This document shows positions 1 to 9,036 of a DNA stretch of 64,000 bases, piece by piece. Each line of letters begins with the position of its first letter. Position 1 is the first letter of the stretch. The DNA lies in contig NZ_QCZK02000055.1 of assembly GCF_003347595.2 (NCBI RefSeq), positions 248,001-312,000 on the forward strand, given 5' to 3'. The notes beneath the pieces were generated by a model, which was not told the DNA's origin, ran no database searches, and saw only the letters and a program-made list of their open reading frames with translations. A program made the position numbers and the translations under genes. The stretch comes from Botryobacter ruber. Lineage in GTDB: Bacteria > Bacteroidota > Bacteroidia > Cytophagales > Hymenobacteraceae.

Positions 1-534
1 TCGTTCCTGGCTGTCAGGCACCAGTTTTATCTTAACATTGCTGTTGCATTGGGTGTGCTGGACCTGCTGCACGAACTGGGGTTAGCAACGGCTACCATTA
101 AATGGCCCAACGACCTGTTTGTCGAAGATAAGAAACTTGGCGGGATTTTAATTGAAAATACCATTAACAGCCTATGCCTACAACATAGTATTATCGGAAT
201 TGGTTTAAATGTGAACCAGCTTCGTTTTAGTTATCCTGCCGCAACCTCCATCGCCAGTGTGCTGCAACAGGAGTTGGATGTGCAGGTGCTGGTAAAACGG
301 CTGCTGGAACTGCTGGAAAAACGCTATCTGCAGCTAAGGGCGGGGCAACATGACCGTTTAAAGTACGCGTACCTGCAACGGCTCTTCCGCTTCCAGGAAA
401 GGCACCTGTTCGAAGTTGCCGGTAAGCAGGTTGCAGGTCAGATTATCGGGGTGCGCGAAACGGGCGAGCTGGCTGTGGAGATGGAGCAGAAACTCCACTA
501 TTTTGGCTTTAAAGAAATAAAATATCTTATCTGA
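1..534 (+). CDS. birA: Biotin--[acetyl-CoA-carboxylase] ligase, C-terminal part
   Basis: The frame is open from the first base, so the start lies outside the window; 177 residues are visible. The enzyme activates biotin with ATP and attaches it to the biotin carrier protein of acetyl-CoA carboxylase and related carboxylases in the cytoplasm. The visible part carries the family signature KWPND (residues 34-38) followed by a lysine/glycine-rich segment ending GGILIE, which forms the biotinyl-AMP site. A small C-terminal SH3-like domain follows and ends in a normal stop. An N-terminal DNA-binding domain cannot be judged because that part is missing. Downstream there are only repeats and the terminator of the opposing gene. 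Confidence 0.93.
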   Translation, partial: SFLAVRHQFYLNIAVALGVLDLLHELGLATATIKWPNDLFVEDKKLGGILIENTINSLCLQHSIIGIGLNVNQLRFSYPAATSIASVLQQELDVQVLVKRLLELLEKRYLQLRAGQHDRLKYAYLQRLFRFQERHLFEVAGKQVAGQIIGVRETGELAVEMEQKLHYFGFKEIKYLI

Positions 535-549
535 CAGGTGTCCGGTGGT

Positions 550-583
550 CTGCAGCACCTGCCTCCATTGCCACAGCACCTCC
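550..583 (-). repeat. REP-like dispersed repeat, divergent copy
   Basis: This minus-strand copy is degenerate. It keeps the CTGCAGCACCTGCC block and a CCATTGCC core resembling the reverse complement of the family core, but the distal part has drifted. It lies in the gap after birA, 42 bp before a better copy. Confidence 0.45.
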
Positions 584-624
584 TTGCTGCCGATAAAGTT
601 GCATTTTTCGCTCCTGCAGGTTTT

Positions 625-655
625 CTGCTCCTGCCACCACAGCCTCTGCTGTTGC
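625..655 (-). repeat. REP-like dispersed repeat (family core GGCTRTGGTGGCAG)
   Basis: On the minus strand it reads AGCAGAGGCTGTGGTGGCAG followed by GAGCAG, a nearly perfect family copy. It lies between the convergent ends of birA and the T9SS protein. Confidence 0.8.
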
Positions 656-731
656 GGGCAACTCATTCAGGCGGTAAAACAGTTAAATGTGCCGGTTTCT
701 TTAGTAAAGCTGGCGGTGGACAGGGAGCAGC

Positions 732-763
732 AAAAAAAGGAGCGGCCGATGCAGCCGCTCCTT
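732..763 (-). terminator. Intrinsic terminator of the 797-2728 gene
   Basis: An 8-bp perfect stem GGAGCGGC/GCCGCTCC with a 7-nt loop, followed on the minus strand by a run of seven T. It lies just past the 3' end of the minus-strand T9SS gene. Confidence 0.85.
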
Positions 764-796
764 ACTTGATCCAGATATATACTTAATTTTTTTATT

Positions 797-2728
797 CTAT
801 TTTATTAATAGTTTCTGCGTTTCCACCTTGTGCTCTCCCTGAACTTTTACCAGGTACAGGCCTTTTGCTAACTTCAACTCTGTCAGCGAAACGTTTAGCT
901 CGTTGTCGCCTGACGAGATCAGTTTTTCATATACCTTGCGTCCGTTCATGTCGGTTAAGCTTACTAGTAGTGCTTTTTTGCCAACCTGTGCCTGGTCAAG
1001 GGTAATGGTGACGTTGTCGCCTGTTACCGGGTTAGGATAGATGGTCATGCTGCTGGCGGCTGTTGCAGAACTGGTGCTTTCCAGGGCTATCACCTTGCTT
1101 AAGGCAGAAGTTCCGTCGGAATCTACCTGTCTTAATCTGTAGTAGTTGATGCCACGGGCTGCAGCCTTGTCGGTGTAAGCGTAGCTTAGTTTAGTTGATG
1201 AGTTACCCGCGCCCTTCACGGAGCCAATGGTAGTGTACTCCTTGCCATCTGAACTGCGTTGCACCTCAAACCTGTCGTTGTTTGTCTCGGTGGCTGTTGT
1301 CCAGGTTAATTCTATGCCGCCTGGAGTTGCTTTGCCGTCAAAGGAAGACAGTTCCACTGGGAGTGGTGTGATTGGTGTGCGGTCGCAGGTTGTGGTGTTG
1401 AAGCCGGTACCGCCGATACCCAGAAAATCTGCAGTAAACACACCTATGTTGTAAAAGGGGAACACTTCAAAGTTAGCAGTTGGAATTGTGAAAGCGAATA
1501 TATCCGAATCGAATCCCGAGTAGTCGCCAGGAATTCTTTCGTATAATATTTCTGGAGTTATTGTTGGGTCATCTGCTCCGATTACAAATACATTGTAAGT
1601 GGGAGTGGTGAGTGCAACAACCGACTCAGGGGCGCCTAGTATACCAAAAGTGACCAATTGCATCGGAGATGCTGTTAAGTTTTTGATCCTGAAGCGTAAG
1701 GTACTTGTATTATCTGCGTTTGGTGTTGCTCCCAGGAAAGTATACACAAAGTCACCTGTTTCGTCCAGAATAACACAATCGTATGCAGCGCATTGCACAA
1801 TATTCGATGTGCTGATATAACTGGCATCACCGTCTTCTGTTACCACTGTAAACTCAAATGAGCGATCTGCCAGCCAGGTAGCAGTAGAAATTGTAAAAGC
1901 CAATACATCTTCTTCCATACCAGTTGAAGTTGCCGAGTTCACCTTTGTGTAGGTAACAGTCTGGTTGTTTTCTATTTCAGGATACCAAAGGTAGATAAAG
2001 CCGTACTGTCCCAGGTCGTTTATTGGCGATACCGATAAGTGGGATGCACGGGTTCCTGACTTAACCTGAACAAAATCAATTGGTGAAGAGCTGTTGTTTT
2101 GAATTTTGAAGCGTACGCGTGTCAGGTTGCCATTAGGGCCTTGTCCAGGTGTCGCGTCTATAAAGCCGTAGGAAGCGTTGCCGTTATCTGATGTAGATGT
2201 ACAGACAGGTTCGGGTATCTCAGCTTCGTTGGTACAGCCTTTCGGGTTCAAACAAACGGTAAAATTGTAGGGGCCGCCGCTCATGGTGGTGTATTGGAAG
2301 TTCATGTTGTTGAACTGGTCGAGCGGAATAGTGTACTGGAATACGTCCGACAAGCCATTCCTGAATGAGCCTTGTGTACTGTCTGAAGCAGTAAATTGTA
2401 TAAACGGATAAACCGGGCTACCGACGCTGGTGCCAAAGGACTGGGTGTAGGTAAAGCCGGTATTGCCATTTTGTGCCCCGGTGGGAGTGATTCCTTCCGG
2501 TAACTGGAATAATACAGAACTAAATGGTATATCGCATTTTGCAGTTACTGTAAATGTTAACTTTGCTGTGTTGTTAGCGACATCTGGCAATACGCCTGAG
2601 TACTTTATGGTAAAGCACTCGCTCTCCAGAACCACGCAACCGTTGTCATCTGTAGGTAATGGTAGCTGGGCAGATGCTTGAAGAACGGTTGCAAAGAAAA
2701 ACGTGAACAGAAGTAAGTATGATTTCAT
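797..2728 (-). CDS. T9SS type A sorting domain-containing secreted protein
   Basis: A 643-residue secreted protein. It has a signal peptide (residues 1-20, cut after ASA), then three tandem modules of about 130 residues at roughly 35-160, 176-312 and 318-448. Each module holds an N-T/S-rich beta segment and a later FTI(P/S)T-type segment ending in Cys. A fibronectin III-like domain follows at about 456-556 (starting LPVELSSF), then a C-terminal type A sorting domain (YPNPVTG near 565, closing on K-LLIK). Such domains are removed and replaced by a surface anchor during type IX secretion. No catalytic motif is seen, so a structural or adhesive role is inferred. It is the last of three minus-strand paralogs and has its own terminator. 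The modules match no family I can name. Confidence 0.9.
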   Translation of the reverse strand: MKSYLLLFTFFFATVLQASAQLPLPTDDNGCVVLESECFTIKYSGVLPDVANNTAKLTFTVTAKCDIPFSSVLFQLPEGITPTGAQNGNTGFTYTQSFGTSVGSPVYPFIQFTASDSTQGSFRNGLSDVFQYTIPLDQFNNMNFQYTTMSGGPYNFTVCLNPKGCTNEAEIPEPVCTSTSDNGNASYGFIDATPGQGPNGNLTRVRFKIQNNSSSPIDFVQVKSGTRASHLSVSPINDLGQYGFIYLWYPEIENNQTVTYTKVNSATSTGMEEDVLAFTISTATWLADRSFEFTVVTEDGDASYISTSNIVQCAAYDCVILDETGDFVYTFLGATPNADNTSTLRFRIKNLTASPMQLVTFGILGAPESVVALTTPTYNVFVIGADDPTITPEILYERIPGDYSGFDSDIFAFTIPTANFEVFPFYNIGVFTADFLGIGGTGFNTTTCDRTPITPLPVELSSFDGKATPGGIELTWTTATETNNDRFEVQRSSDGKEYTTIGSVKGAGNSSTKLSYAYTDKAAARGINYYRLRQVDSDGTSALSKVIALESTSSATAASSMTIYPNPVTGDNVTITLDQAQVGKKALLVSLTDMNGRKVYEKLISSGDNELNVSLTELKLAKGLYLVKVQGEHKVETQKLLIK

Positions 2729-2881
2729 GACATTGCAGTTTTAAATATGGATTGCGCACGATGTTAAAAGCTCATTTTGCGCTATTTTATGAGCCTGTCT
2801 TAAAAGCCATTATACTCGATACCTTTTCTGGCACAGTTCACTTGTGCTGAGTTTTGTGACTCAGTGATTGTGAGGCAGGAT

Positions 2882-2937
2882 ATTTTCTGCTTTAGAAAAT
2901 GTAGGGTGGCTTACACACTGCTACTTAAGCAGAAAAT
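2882..2937. repeat. 11-bp inverted repeat upstream of a T9SS gene
   Basis: ATTTTCTGCTT at 2882-2892 and its exact reverse complement at 2927-2937, separated by 34 bp. It lies about 150 bp upstream of the start of the minus-strand T9SS gene. Its function is unknown; it could be an operator or a 5' leader hairpin. Confidence 0.5.
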
Positions 2938-3344
2938 GTGTATCGCACAGGGGTGTATTGTGTTTTACTTATATGGTTAAATTTTATCAGGTTGATTAAA
3001 TTAAATTACTGTTACTATTAATACGTTTTGGTTTTGCTAAGAATCGTAGCGATTAAGTTTTTATACTGCTAAAAATGAAAGGTTTACTAATCTTTTCGTG
3101 CTGTTTACCCAAGGTTTTTGCTGCTGTTTGAGGATGTGGGATTAATTATGTGGTTTTGGTAGATAAGTTATAATATATAAAAAGTTATAAAAATATATAA
3201 AATTGCTCCATATATAAATTGTATTATATGTGGTGTGTTTAATGTAAGGCGGGTATTGGGGAAGGTAAGATGAAGTTTGCTGAGAATTCTGTTTGCGTTT
3301 AGCGGGTGTGGTCGGGGTGGTTGTTTGATTTTTTGTTTGGGAGT

Positions 3345-3373
3345 GGCAGAGGCCATGGTGGCAGGTGCAGCAG
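3345..3373 (+). repeat. REP-like dispersed repeat
   Basis: A good copy on the plus strand (GCAGAGGCCATGGTGGCAGG then TGCAGCAG), with CA instead of the usual TR in the core. It lies between two T9SS genes. Confidence 0.75.
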
Positions 3374-3503
3374 ACCGGAAATCGTTTCAGGTGCTGCTTA
3401 AGTTGACGGCAGTGAGGTGGCAGGTGGCCTGGAAAGGATGGGGTTCGTGAGATCTTGTCCTTTTATTCTTCGGAGTGTAGTGGAATGCTTTAGCTGGAGT
3501 TGT

Positions 3504-3549
3504 AAACAAAAAGCAGCGCCAGGCATTTGCCTGGCGCTGCTTTTTGTTT
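3504..3549 (-). terminator. Intrinsic terminator of the 3570-5237 gene
   Basis: A 12-bp perfect GC-rich stem (3513-3524 with 3529-3540), ATTT loop, flanked by an A tract and a T tract, so it could act in both directions. It sits just past the 3' end of the minus-strand gene. Confidence 0.92.
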
Positions 3550-3569
3550 AAGGTTAGAACCTGTTGCTC

Positions 3570-5237
3570 TTAGCGTACGAGTAGTTTTTGTGTTTCAAGC
3601 AGGTTGTCTCCCTGTATCTTAACCATGTAAAGTCCTTTCGTGACTCTGGCCTGGTCGAGTGAGAGGTTTACTGCATCGCTGCCAGCGGTTGAGATTTGCT
3701 GCTCCATTACTTTGCGTCCGTTCATGTCGGTGATGGTAACTACAAAGGTCTTGTTGCTGTAATCTGATCCGCCCAGTGCAATGTTTACGTTGTTGCCGGT
3801 AACCGGATTTGGATAAAGTGTTACACCAGCAGTTTTTGGAGCATTGCTATTTTCCAGTGCAATTACCTTGCTTAGCTGGCTGGTTCCGTCAAAGTCTACC
3901 TGCTTAACTCTGTAGTAATTGATACCTTTGGCAGCGCTCTTGTCAGAGAATGAATAGGTTAGCGTTGTGGACGAGTTTCCGGCGCCTTTTACAGTACCTA
4001 TCGCAGTGTATTCTTTACCGTCTGTGCTGCGTTCTACTTCAAATTTGTCGTTATCTGTCTCCGAAGCAGTTGTCCAGGTCAGTTCTATGCCGCTGGCAGT
4101 TGCTTTGCCATCAAAAGAAGACAGTTCAACAGGTAGCGGGTTGATAGGGGAGTCGTCGCAGGTAATGGTGTTAAAGCCTGTGAAGCCGCTGTCGCCTCCT
4201 GTTGTGAACACGCCAAGTGTGTAGAATGGTAACAGTTCGTGCGATTCGGTTGGGATCGTGAAGCCGAATATTTCAGTTTCATTTCCCTGGGTTTCGCCAT
4301 CAATTCTGATGTAGGTGATCAAACCATTTTCTGCATCTACTTCTGCAATAAATCCTTCCGGAGCAATTGGCTCTATAGGTTGCGGTGCATCCGGAATTTC
4401 AATTGTTGCCAGTTCCATAGCGGAAGCGGTGTTGTTTTCAAAACTGAATCTGACAGTAGTGGTGTTGTCGGTGTTGTTTGTGGCGCCCATAAAGCCGAAA
4501 GTAAAGAGGCCGTCGTCGGTCGTGATAACGCATATAGGTTCTTCGTTTCCGTCGCAATCTTCGGTTGTAACAGCAATGGCATCGCTTGCTGTTCCGCAGT
4601 AGCCTTTGGTTCCGCCTACGCCGTTGCCGTTGTTGCCTTTGTCAGTTTTGTTGGCGGTGTCTTCTACATAAACGTTTACGGTGCCGGAGGTGCTGCCAGG
4701 TATTACGGTAAGCCGCCCGTCGTTCGGATTGCCATCTTCCACTACAGTCCAATCAGCAGGGTAAGTCCAGGTGAAAGTAAAGTCAGACTTGTTGTTGCCT
4801 TTTTGCTTCTCGCTCAGGGTAGCTGTATAAGTTTGTTCCTGGTTGATGCAAACTGTTTCAGGGCCGTTTATTGTTACTTCGAAGCTTTTGCCTGGCTTTA
4901 CAGGAAGGGTGGCTACTTTAGTGCCGCAAATCGGGTCAGTTACCTTTACTTTCATGGTGCCGCTTTTTTCGCCTACCCGAACTGTTACACAGTTGGTGTT
5001 TTGTCCTGAAATAATCTCCCAGCCTACAGGAGGTTCGCCAGCTTGTGCTCTTGGCACATCCCACTCGAAAGAGGTGTAGTTGCGGTCATTTTCAATGCAA
5101 TAAGTTTCGATAGAGCCAGCGCAAGGGTGTTGGTTACCGGTAATGGGGCGTGGCTGAGATTCACTACAGTTGCTGCTCTGAGCAGACGCTGTAAGTGAGG
5201 TTAAAAGGAACGAGAATAAAAGTATGTATATTTTCAT
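3570..5237 (-). CDS. T9SS type A sorting domain-containing secreted protein with PKD-like domain
   Basis: A 555-residue secreted protein. The start at 5237 is preferred over a longer frame because the residues from there form a clean signal peptide (MKIYILLFS... cut after ASAQ). The order is a cysteine-containing N-terminal beta domain (about 25-120), a PKD/Ig-like domain (about 122-228), one copy of the module of about 130 residues that the 797-2728 protein has three times (about 236-362, with a FTIPT segment and a terminal Cys), a fibronectin III-like domain and a C-terminal type A sorting domain containing YPNPVTG. It lacks catalytic motifs. It is the middle member of three tandem paralogs, and its C-terminal half is strongly similar to theirs. 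Confidence 0.9.
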   Translation of the reverse strand: MKIYILLFSFLLTSLTASAQSSNCSESQPRPITGNQHPCAGSIETYCIENDRNYTSFEWDVPRAQAGEPPVGWEIISGQNTNCVTVRVGEKSGTMKVKVTDPICGTKVATLPVKPGKSFEVTINGPETVCINQEQTYTATLSEKQKGNNKSDFTFTWTYPADWTVVEDGNPNDGRLTVIPGSTSGTVNVYVEDTANKTDKGNNGNGVGGTKGYCGTASDAIAVTTEDCDGNEEPICVITTDDGLFTFGFMGATNNTDNTTTVRFSFENNTASAMELATIEIPDAPQPIEPIAPEGFIAEVDAENGLITYIRIDGETQGNETEIFGFTIPTESHELLPFYTLGVFTTGGDSGFTGFNTITCDDSPINPLPVELSSFDGKATASGIELTWTTASETDNDKFEVERSTDGKEYTAIGTVKGAGNSSTTLTYSFSDKSAAKGINYYRVKQVDFDGTSQLSKVIALENSNAPKTAGVTLYPNPVTGNNVNIALGGSDYSNKTFVVTITDMNGRKVMEQQISTAGSDAVNLSLDQARVTKGLYMVKIQGDNLLETQKLLVR

Positions 5238-5716
5238 GGTTGTAAATCTTGTTTGTGTTATTAAAAACTTTGTAATGTTTAATATTGCCATTAACGAAGC
5301 CTGAAAGCAAGTGTTACAACGTAATTGTGGTTTAACCCGCTATTGATAGAATGTGTAACTGGTGTTTCTTTTTTAAAACTATTGTAAATCAAGTAAATAG
5401 GCTTTATTTTGGTGAATAAAATTTTTTTAAAAAATATGTTGGAAATGACAAAAACAATATTTGCTCCTTTTTATATAATTATATTTTTATATTTCTATTA
5501 TTGTAAAAGTTATATAATAATATTAAATTTGTTTTATGGATCGTTTTGTATTTTGTATGAATGTTTTGTGTTTTAGGTATCTTTGCAAACAAGTGTTAGG
5601 TAGGTTTTGCGTTGAAAATAAGCCGGAGGTGTGCCTGGTTTTCAGGGGTTTGTGAGGCAGACTTTAAGAACTGGTGTTGTTTGATAGCGGGTAGTTTCCG
5701 GGGGTAAATGATGTGA

Positions 5717-5743
5717 AGGAGAGGGTGTGGTGGCAGGTGCAAA
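5717..5743 (+). repeat. REP-like dispersed repeat, degenerate
   Basis: It keeps GTGTGGTGGCAGGTGCA of the family core but has lost the 5' GGAGCAG part. Confidence 0.6.
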
Positions 5744-5829
5744 AGTAACTATCGCGGGTGTTGTTGCTGTTTTGGGTGTGCTATGGTGTTGGTTTTTTTG
5801 TGAATGGATGGATGAGGTTAGGGTGCGAC

Positions 5830-5871
5830 AAAAAAAGAAACGACCGGATGTTCCGGTCGTTTCTTTTTTTT
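5830..5871 (-). terminator. Intrinsic terminator of the 5889-7700 gene
   Basis: A 12-bp stem GAAACGACCGGA/TCCGGTCGTTTC with a 3-nt loop and A/T tracts on both sides, 18 bp beyond the stop codon of the minus-strand gene. Confidence 0.93.
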
Positions 5872-5888
5872 GTGTTACTGAGTTGCTG

Positions 5889-7700
5889 CTAGCGTACTAG
5901 CAGTTTCTGTGTTTTAAGTAAATTGTCGCCTTGTAGCTTGATCATGTAAAGTCCTTTGGTGACTTTGGTTTGATCAAGTGAAAGGCTGATCTGGTCGCTG
6001 CTTGTGGTTGAGACCTGTTGCTCCATTACTTTGCGTCCGTTCATGTCTGTGATGATGACGACAAAGGTTTTATTGCTGATATTAGGTTCATCCAGGGCAA
6101 TGTTGACGTTGCTGCCGGTAACAGGGTTCGGGTAGAGTGTCATGCCTGTTGAGGCTACTGCAGAGCTTTCGATCGCGATGATGTTGCTGTACTCTGTTGT
6201 GCCGCCGGTTTCTACCATGGTTAGCCTGTAGTAGTTGGTTCCTTTGGCTGCGCTCTTGTCGGTAAAGGAGTAGCTTAAGGCGGTGGAAGAATTGCCTGCT
6301 CCTTTTACGGTTCCGATAGTTTTAAAGTCCTTGCCGTTGGAGCTTCGTTGAACGTCAAACCGGTCGTTGTTCTGTTCAGAAGCTGTTGTCCAGCTTAGTT
6401 CCACACCACTTGGTGTCGGTTTGCCTGAGAAGGAAACAAGTTCTGCTGCAAATGGTGAAAGTTCGCCAAATTCGCAGATTAGTTCGCCAAAAGTTTCCCC
6501 GGTGTAGGTGGTAGAAATACCGCCTCCGTTAATGTCTTCTATAACGAGCCCGTAAACTTCCAGGAAAGAGCCGGTTGCAAGTGTGAAATCAACTGACAGG
6601 TTGTCGGAGCCAGTGCCTGTTCTTGTGTAAATTACGCTGCTGGTGGTTGCGTCGTAAGTAGCAGTGTAATTTGAGTTGCTAACTGTTGCTGTTGCAGTTG
6701 CAGTTGGGTCCAGTAATATAAGCGGAATAAAAATCTGTTCTATATTTTCTTCGCTCGAAATATCAAAGTTTACAGTTGTGTTTGATCCGCTTATAAAAGC
6801 TCCCTGGTAGGTGATGGTCATTTCGTTGCCTGCTACAGTTTCGCCGGTAACAAAGGTGCCGGCGGGGCAACCTACTACCTCTACGCACGACTCGGCTACT
6901 ACACTTGCGAAGCCAAAGTCGCAGTTGGCGTTACCAACACCATTGCCGCTGTTGCCTTTATATAGCGCAACAACTTCGACTGAGACTGTTTCTTCGGTAG
7001 CGGGTGTTGGGTCGGGTGCTGTGACGAAAGAAGCGGTGTTTACGTCGGCTGTGGTAACCATGCTATAGCCGGTTGGGCCAGCTGTTACAGCTTCTGATCC
7101 GGAGTAGGACCAGTAGTTAGGGAACGTCCAGGTGTGTACATATCCTTTCACACTGTTAGGTTGTTTGCTGGGAGTTGCTGCTGCGGTAAAAGTTCTTGTG
7201 GCGTCAGTACATCCGCCGTCGGTTAGTGTTACCGGGAGCAGGCCTGGTCTTACAGGAAGTGTAGCTACTTTGGTGCCGCAGGTAGGGTCGGTGACAGTAG
7301 CTTTTACAACCCCGTTTTTTCGACCTGACCTAATGGCAGCAGCAAAATAAGATTTTCCGTTGGGGCCTGGTTCTGTAAACGTGAAACCTGCGGCGCTTCC
7401 GGGTAAAGAGTTATTGTCTTTGTCAACTATAATCCAGCCTTCTGCCGGAACAGTACTCATTTCTGACCTGACAACCTGCCAGTTAACAGTTGCAGTAGGG
7501 TTTTCTTTCAGGATCATGTAAATCTCAACCACTTGTTCGCAAGGGTTATGAGGTAAGGTTACTGGGTCGTATAATCCGTCTTCGTTAAGAGTTGAGTTAA
7601 AAACGCTGATTGGTCGGACTTTACAGGGGTCGTTCTTCTGCGCCGTTGCGCTGAGCAAGGCAATGAAGATAAATGCGAAAAAAAGTATATATCGTTTCAT
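5889..7700 (-). CDS. T9SS type A sorting domain-containing secreted protein
   Basis: A 603-residue secreted protein. The start at 7700 gives a standard signal peptide (MKRYILFFAF... cut after ATAQ); the upstream in-frame codons are ignored. It has an N-terminal beta domain, a PKD-like segment (about 165-275), one diverged copy of the shared module of about 130 residues (about 290-415), a fibronectin III-like domain (LSWTTASEQNNDRF...) and a type A C-terminal sorting domain with YPNPVTG. The last 90 residues are nearly the same as in the 3570-5237 protein. No enzyme motif is visible. It is the first of three minus-strand paralogs, probably each transcribed separately, since each has its own terminator and a long upstream gap. 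Confidence 0.9.
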   Translation of the reverse strand: MKRYILFFAFIFIALLSATAQKNDPCKVRPISVFNSTLNEDGLYDPVTLPHNPCEQVVEIYMILKENPTATVNWQVVRSEMSTVPAEGWIIVDKDNNSLPGSAAGFTFTEPGPNGKSYFAAAIRSGRKNGVVKATVTDPTCGTKVATLPVRPGLLPVTLTDGGCTDATRTFTAAATPSKQPNSVKGYVHTWTFPNYWSYSGSEAVTAGPTGYSMVTTADVNTASFVTAPDPTPATEETVSVEVVALYKGNSGNGVGNANCDFGFASVVAESCVEVVGCPAGTFVTGETVAGNEMTITYQGAFISGSNTTVNFDISSEENIEQIFIPLILLDPTATATATVSNSNYTATYDATTSSVIYTRTGTGSDNLSVDFTLATGSFLEVYGLVIEDINGGGISTTYTGETFGELICEFGELSPFAAELVSFSGKPTPSGVELSWTTASEQNNDRFDVQRSSNGKDFKTIGTVKGAGNSSTALSYSFTDKSAAKGTNYYRLTMVETGGTTEYSNIIAIESSAVASTGMTLYPNPVTGSNVNIALDEPNISNKTFVVIITDMNGRKVMEQQVSTTSSDQISLSLDQTKVTKGLYMIKLQGDNLLKTQKLLVR

Positions 7701-8291
7701 GGCTGTATTTTTTTTAGTTAGCGCCATTTATTGATCATGTTTAAGTTCAATAAACGGTGCGGGTGTTTAAAATAGCTATATTAGTTAAGTCTTATAGTTA
7801 TTTAAACGAGTTAAAATTTGTGGTGTTGCATTTTTTTAATTTTATTAACAAGGAATGATTTTTTCTGAATAGGGGGTATTGTGTTGTGTTATTGTGTTTT
7901 ATATCAGCTTCTTTAGCAGGAGGAGGTGTTTTTCAGGGTGTAAAATAACAGGGGTGTAAATTGCATATTATTAATTAAATATCTGTATATCTAGTTTGAG
8001 TAATGCGTATTAAAGGTAAAAAACAGTTGTAGGATGTGTGATTGGAATAATTAAAAAATTGAATGTTGTATTATTATGGTTTATACATGAATTGTTGCTG
8101 TGGGTGTAAGTGTGGAATAGTTGTTGATAGTAGGATGTTTGCAGCTGGCCAGAGAGTAGCTGCTTTTAATTGAATGAAAGGATGCCGGCAGGTGAGTAAA
8201 TATGTTTTGCAGTTATGCTTTACTATTACCTGCTTTTAAAGTACCTTTGACATTCCAGGAAGAATTGTAATATTGCTATAAAGATTACTGT
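7701..8291. other. Divergent AT-rich intergenic region
   Basis: This 591-bp region separates two divergent T9SS genes. It is AT-rich and shows no REP copy and no credible gene. The only promoter-like element seen is the TACCTTTG box upstream of the plus-strand gene. Confidence 0.6.
8242..8249 (+). promoter_or_regulatory. Candidate -7 box (TACCTTTG)
   Basis: It matches the Bacteroidota -7 consensus TAnnTTTG and would give a 5' leader of about 35 nt for the gene at 8292. No good -33 box is seen at the expected distance. Confidence 0.4.
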
Positions 8292-8909
8292 ATGAGATTG
8301 AATACTTTTACTAAACTTTTTCTAATCGTTGCGTTCGCCGGTTCGCAGATAACTGCTTTTGCAGTAAGGGCTGGTAATGACTTTAATACCAAACCTGTTG
8401 TTGGTGAGGCTTCGGTTTACAAAGGAGCTGCTGCCGTCTGGAAACAGATGCAGGAAAAGCAACAGCTGCTTTCTGTGTCGGCCCGGAATGCGCGGCCGGT
8501 TTTTGTTACTATCGAAGATGAGCACACGTGCTCTAAGTTATATGCTTCGGCGGTAGCTACTTCTTTTCATGTAATGGAGGCGTACAGTTTTAGTAAAGTG
8601 TTTTATGGCACTGTAGCTGTTGCCGGCCTGGCCCAGGCACCGGAAACTAAAATGTTGCCTTCTGTTAATGCTTACCCGAATCCGTCGAGAGGAAAAACGC
8701 GCTTGTCGTTAAGTCATTTTGGCTATGATAACTATAAGATCCGGGTGTCCAACACCATTGGTAAGGTGGTGCAGACGGTAGATCTTTCCGGAACGGATGT
8801 CGCCGATGTGGAGCTGGATTTGAGCAGGCAACCGGCCGGCGTCTATTTTTACAGCCTGATTGTAAACGATAAAACCGTGGAAACCAAGCGCCTGATACTG
8901 CAAAAGTAA
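8292..8909 (+). CDS. Small T9SS type A sorting domain-containing protein
   Basis: A 205-residue secreted protein. A signal peptide (about residues 1-25, ending near AFAVRA) leads into a central region of about 95 residues with no family I recognise. The C-terminal 80 residues form a type A sorting domain: AYPNPSRG near 128, the strand pattern typical of the family, and a final ETKRLILQK. The mature part after removal of the sorting domain would be only about 100 residues. It reads away from the three larger T9SS genes and has its own terminator. Confidence 0.85.
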   Translation: MRLNTFTKLFLIVAFAGSQITAFAVRAGNDFNTKPVVGEASVYKGAAAVWKQMQEKQQLLSVSARNARPVFVTIEDEHTCSKLYASAVATSFHVMEAYSFSKVFYGTVAVAGLAQAPETKMLPSVNAYPNPSRGKTRLSLSHFGYDNYKIRVSNTIGKVVQTVDLSGTDVADVELDLSRQPAGVYFYSLIVNDKTVETKRLILQK

Positions 8910-8935
8910 TAGCTGTTTACAGTTGATAACGCGTG

Positions 8936-8963
8936 AAGCCGACCTCTTTGGTCGGCTTTTTTT
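8936..8963 (+). terminator. Intrinsic terminator
   Basis: AAGCCGACC/GGTCGGCTT stem with a 5-nt loop followed by a T run, 27 bp after the small T9SS gene. Confidence 0.92.
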
Positions 8964-9036
8964 ATATTAAATGCTGGGGTACTTGGGTTGTAACCAGTAT
9001 TTATTATTATTTTCGAGGCAGAATTTAAGAAGAACT

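Larger units (their letters stand above)
2729..3569. other. Long AT-rich gap between T9SS genes
   Basis: No credible gene in 841 bp. It contains an 11-bp inverted repeat (2882-2937), one REP-like copy (3345-3373) and the terminator of the upstream paralog (3504-3549). The region 2990-3240 is very AT-rich. A 62-codon minus-strand frame here has low-complexity composition and looks spurious. Confidence 0.7.
5238..5888. other. AT-rich gap between T9SS genes
   Basis: No gene seen in 651 bp. The part at 5400-5560 is extremely AT-rich. It holds a degenerate REP-like copy (5717-5743) and the terminator of the next gene (5830-5871). No clear -33/-7 promoter was found for the gene starting at 5237. 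Confidence 0.7.

Noticed and set aside
4239..5009. A 256-codon plus-strand frame opposite a T9SS gene
   Set aside because: It lies entirely antisense to a well-supported secreted protein and is low-complexity in sequence.
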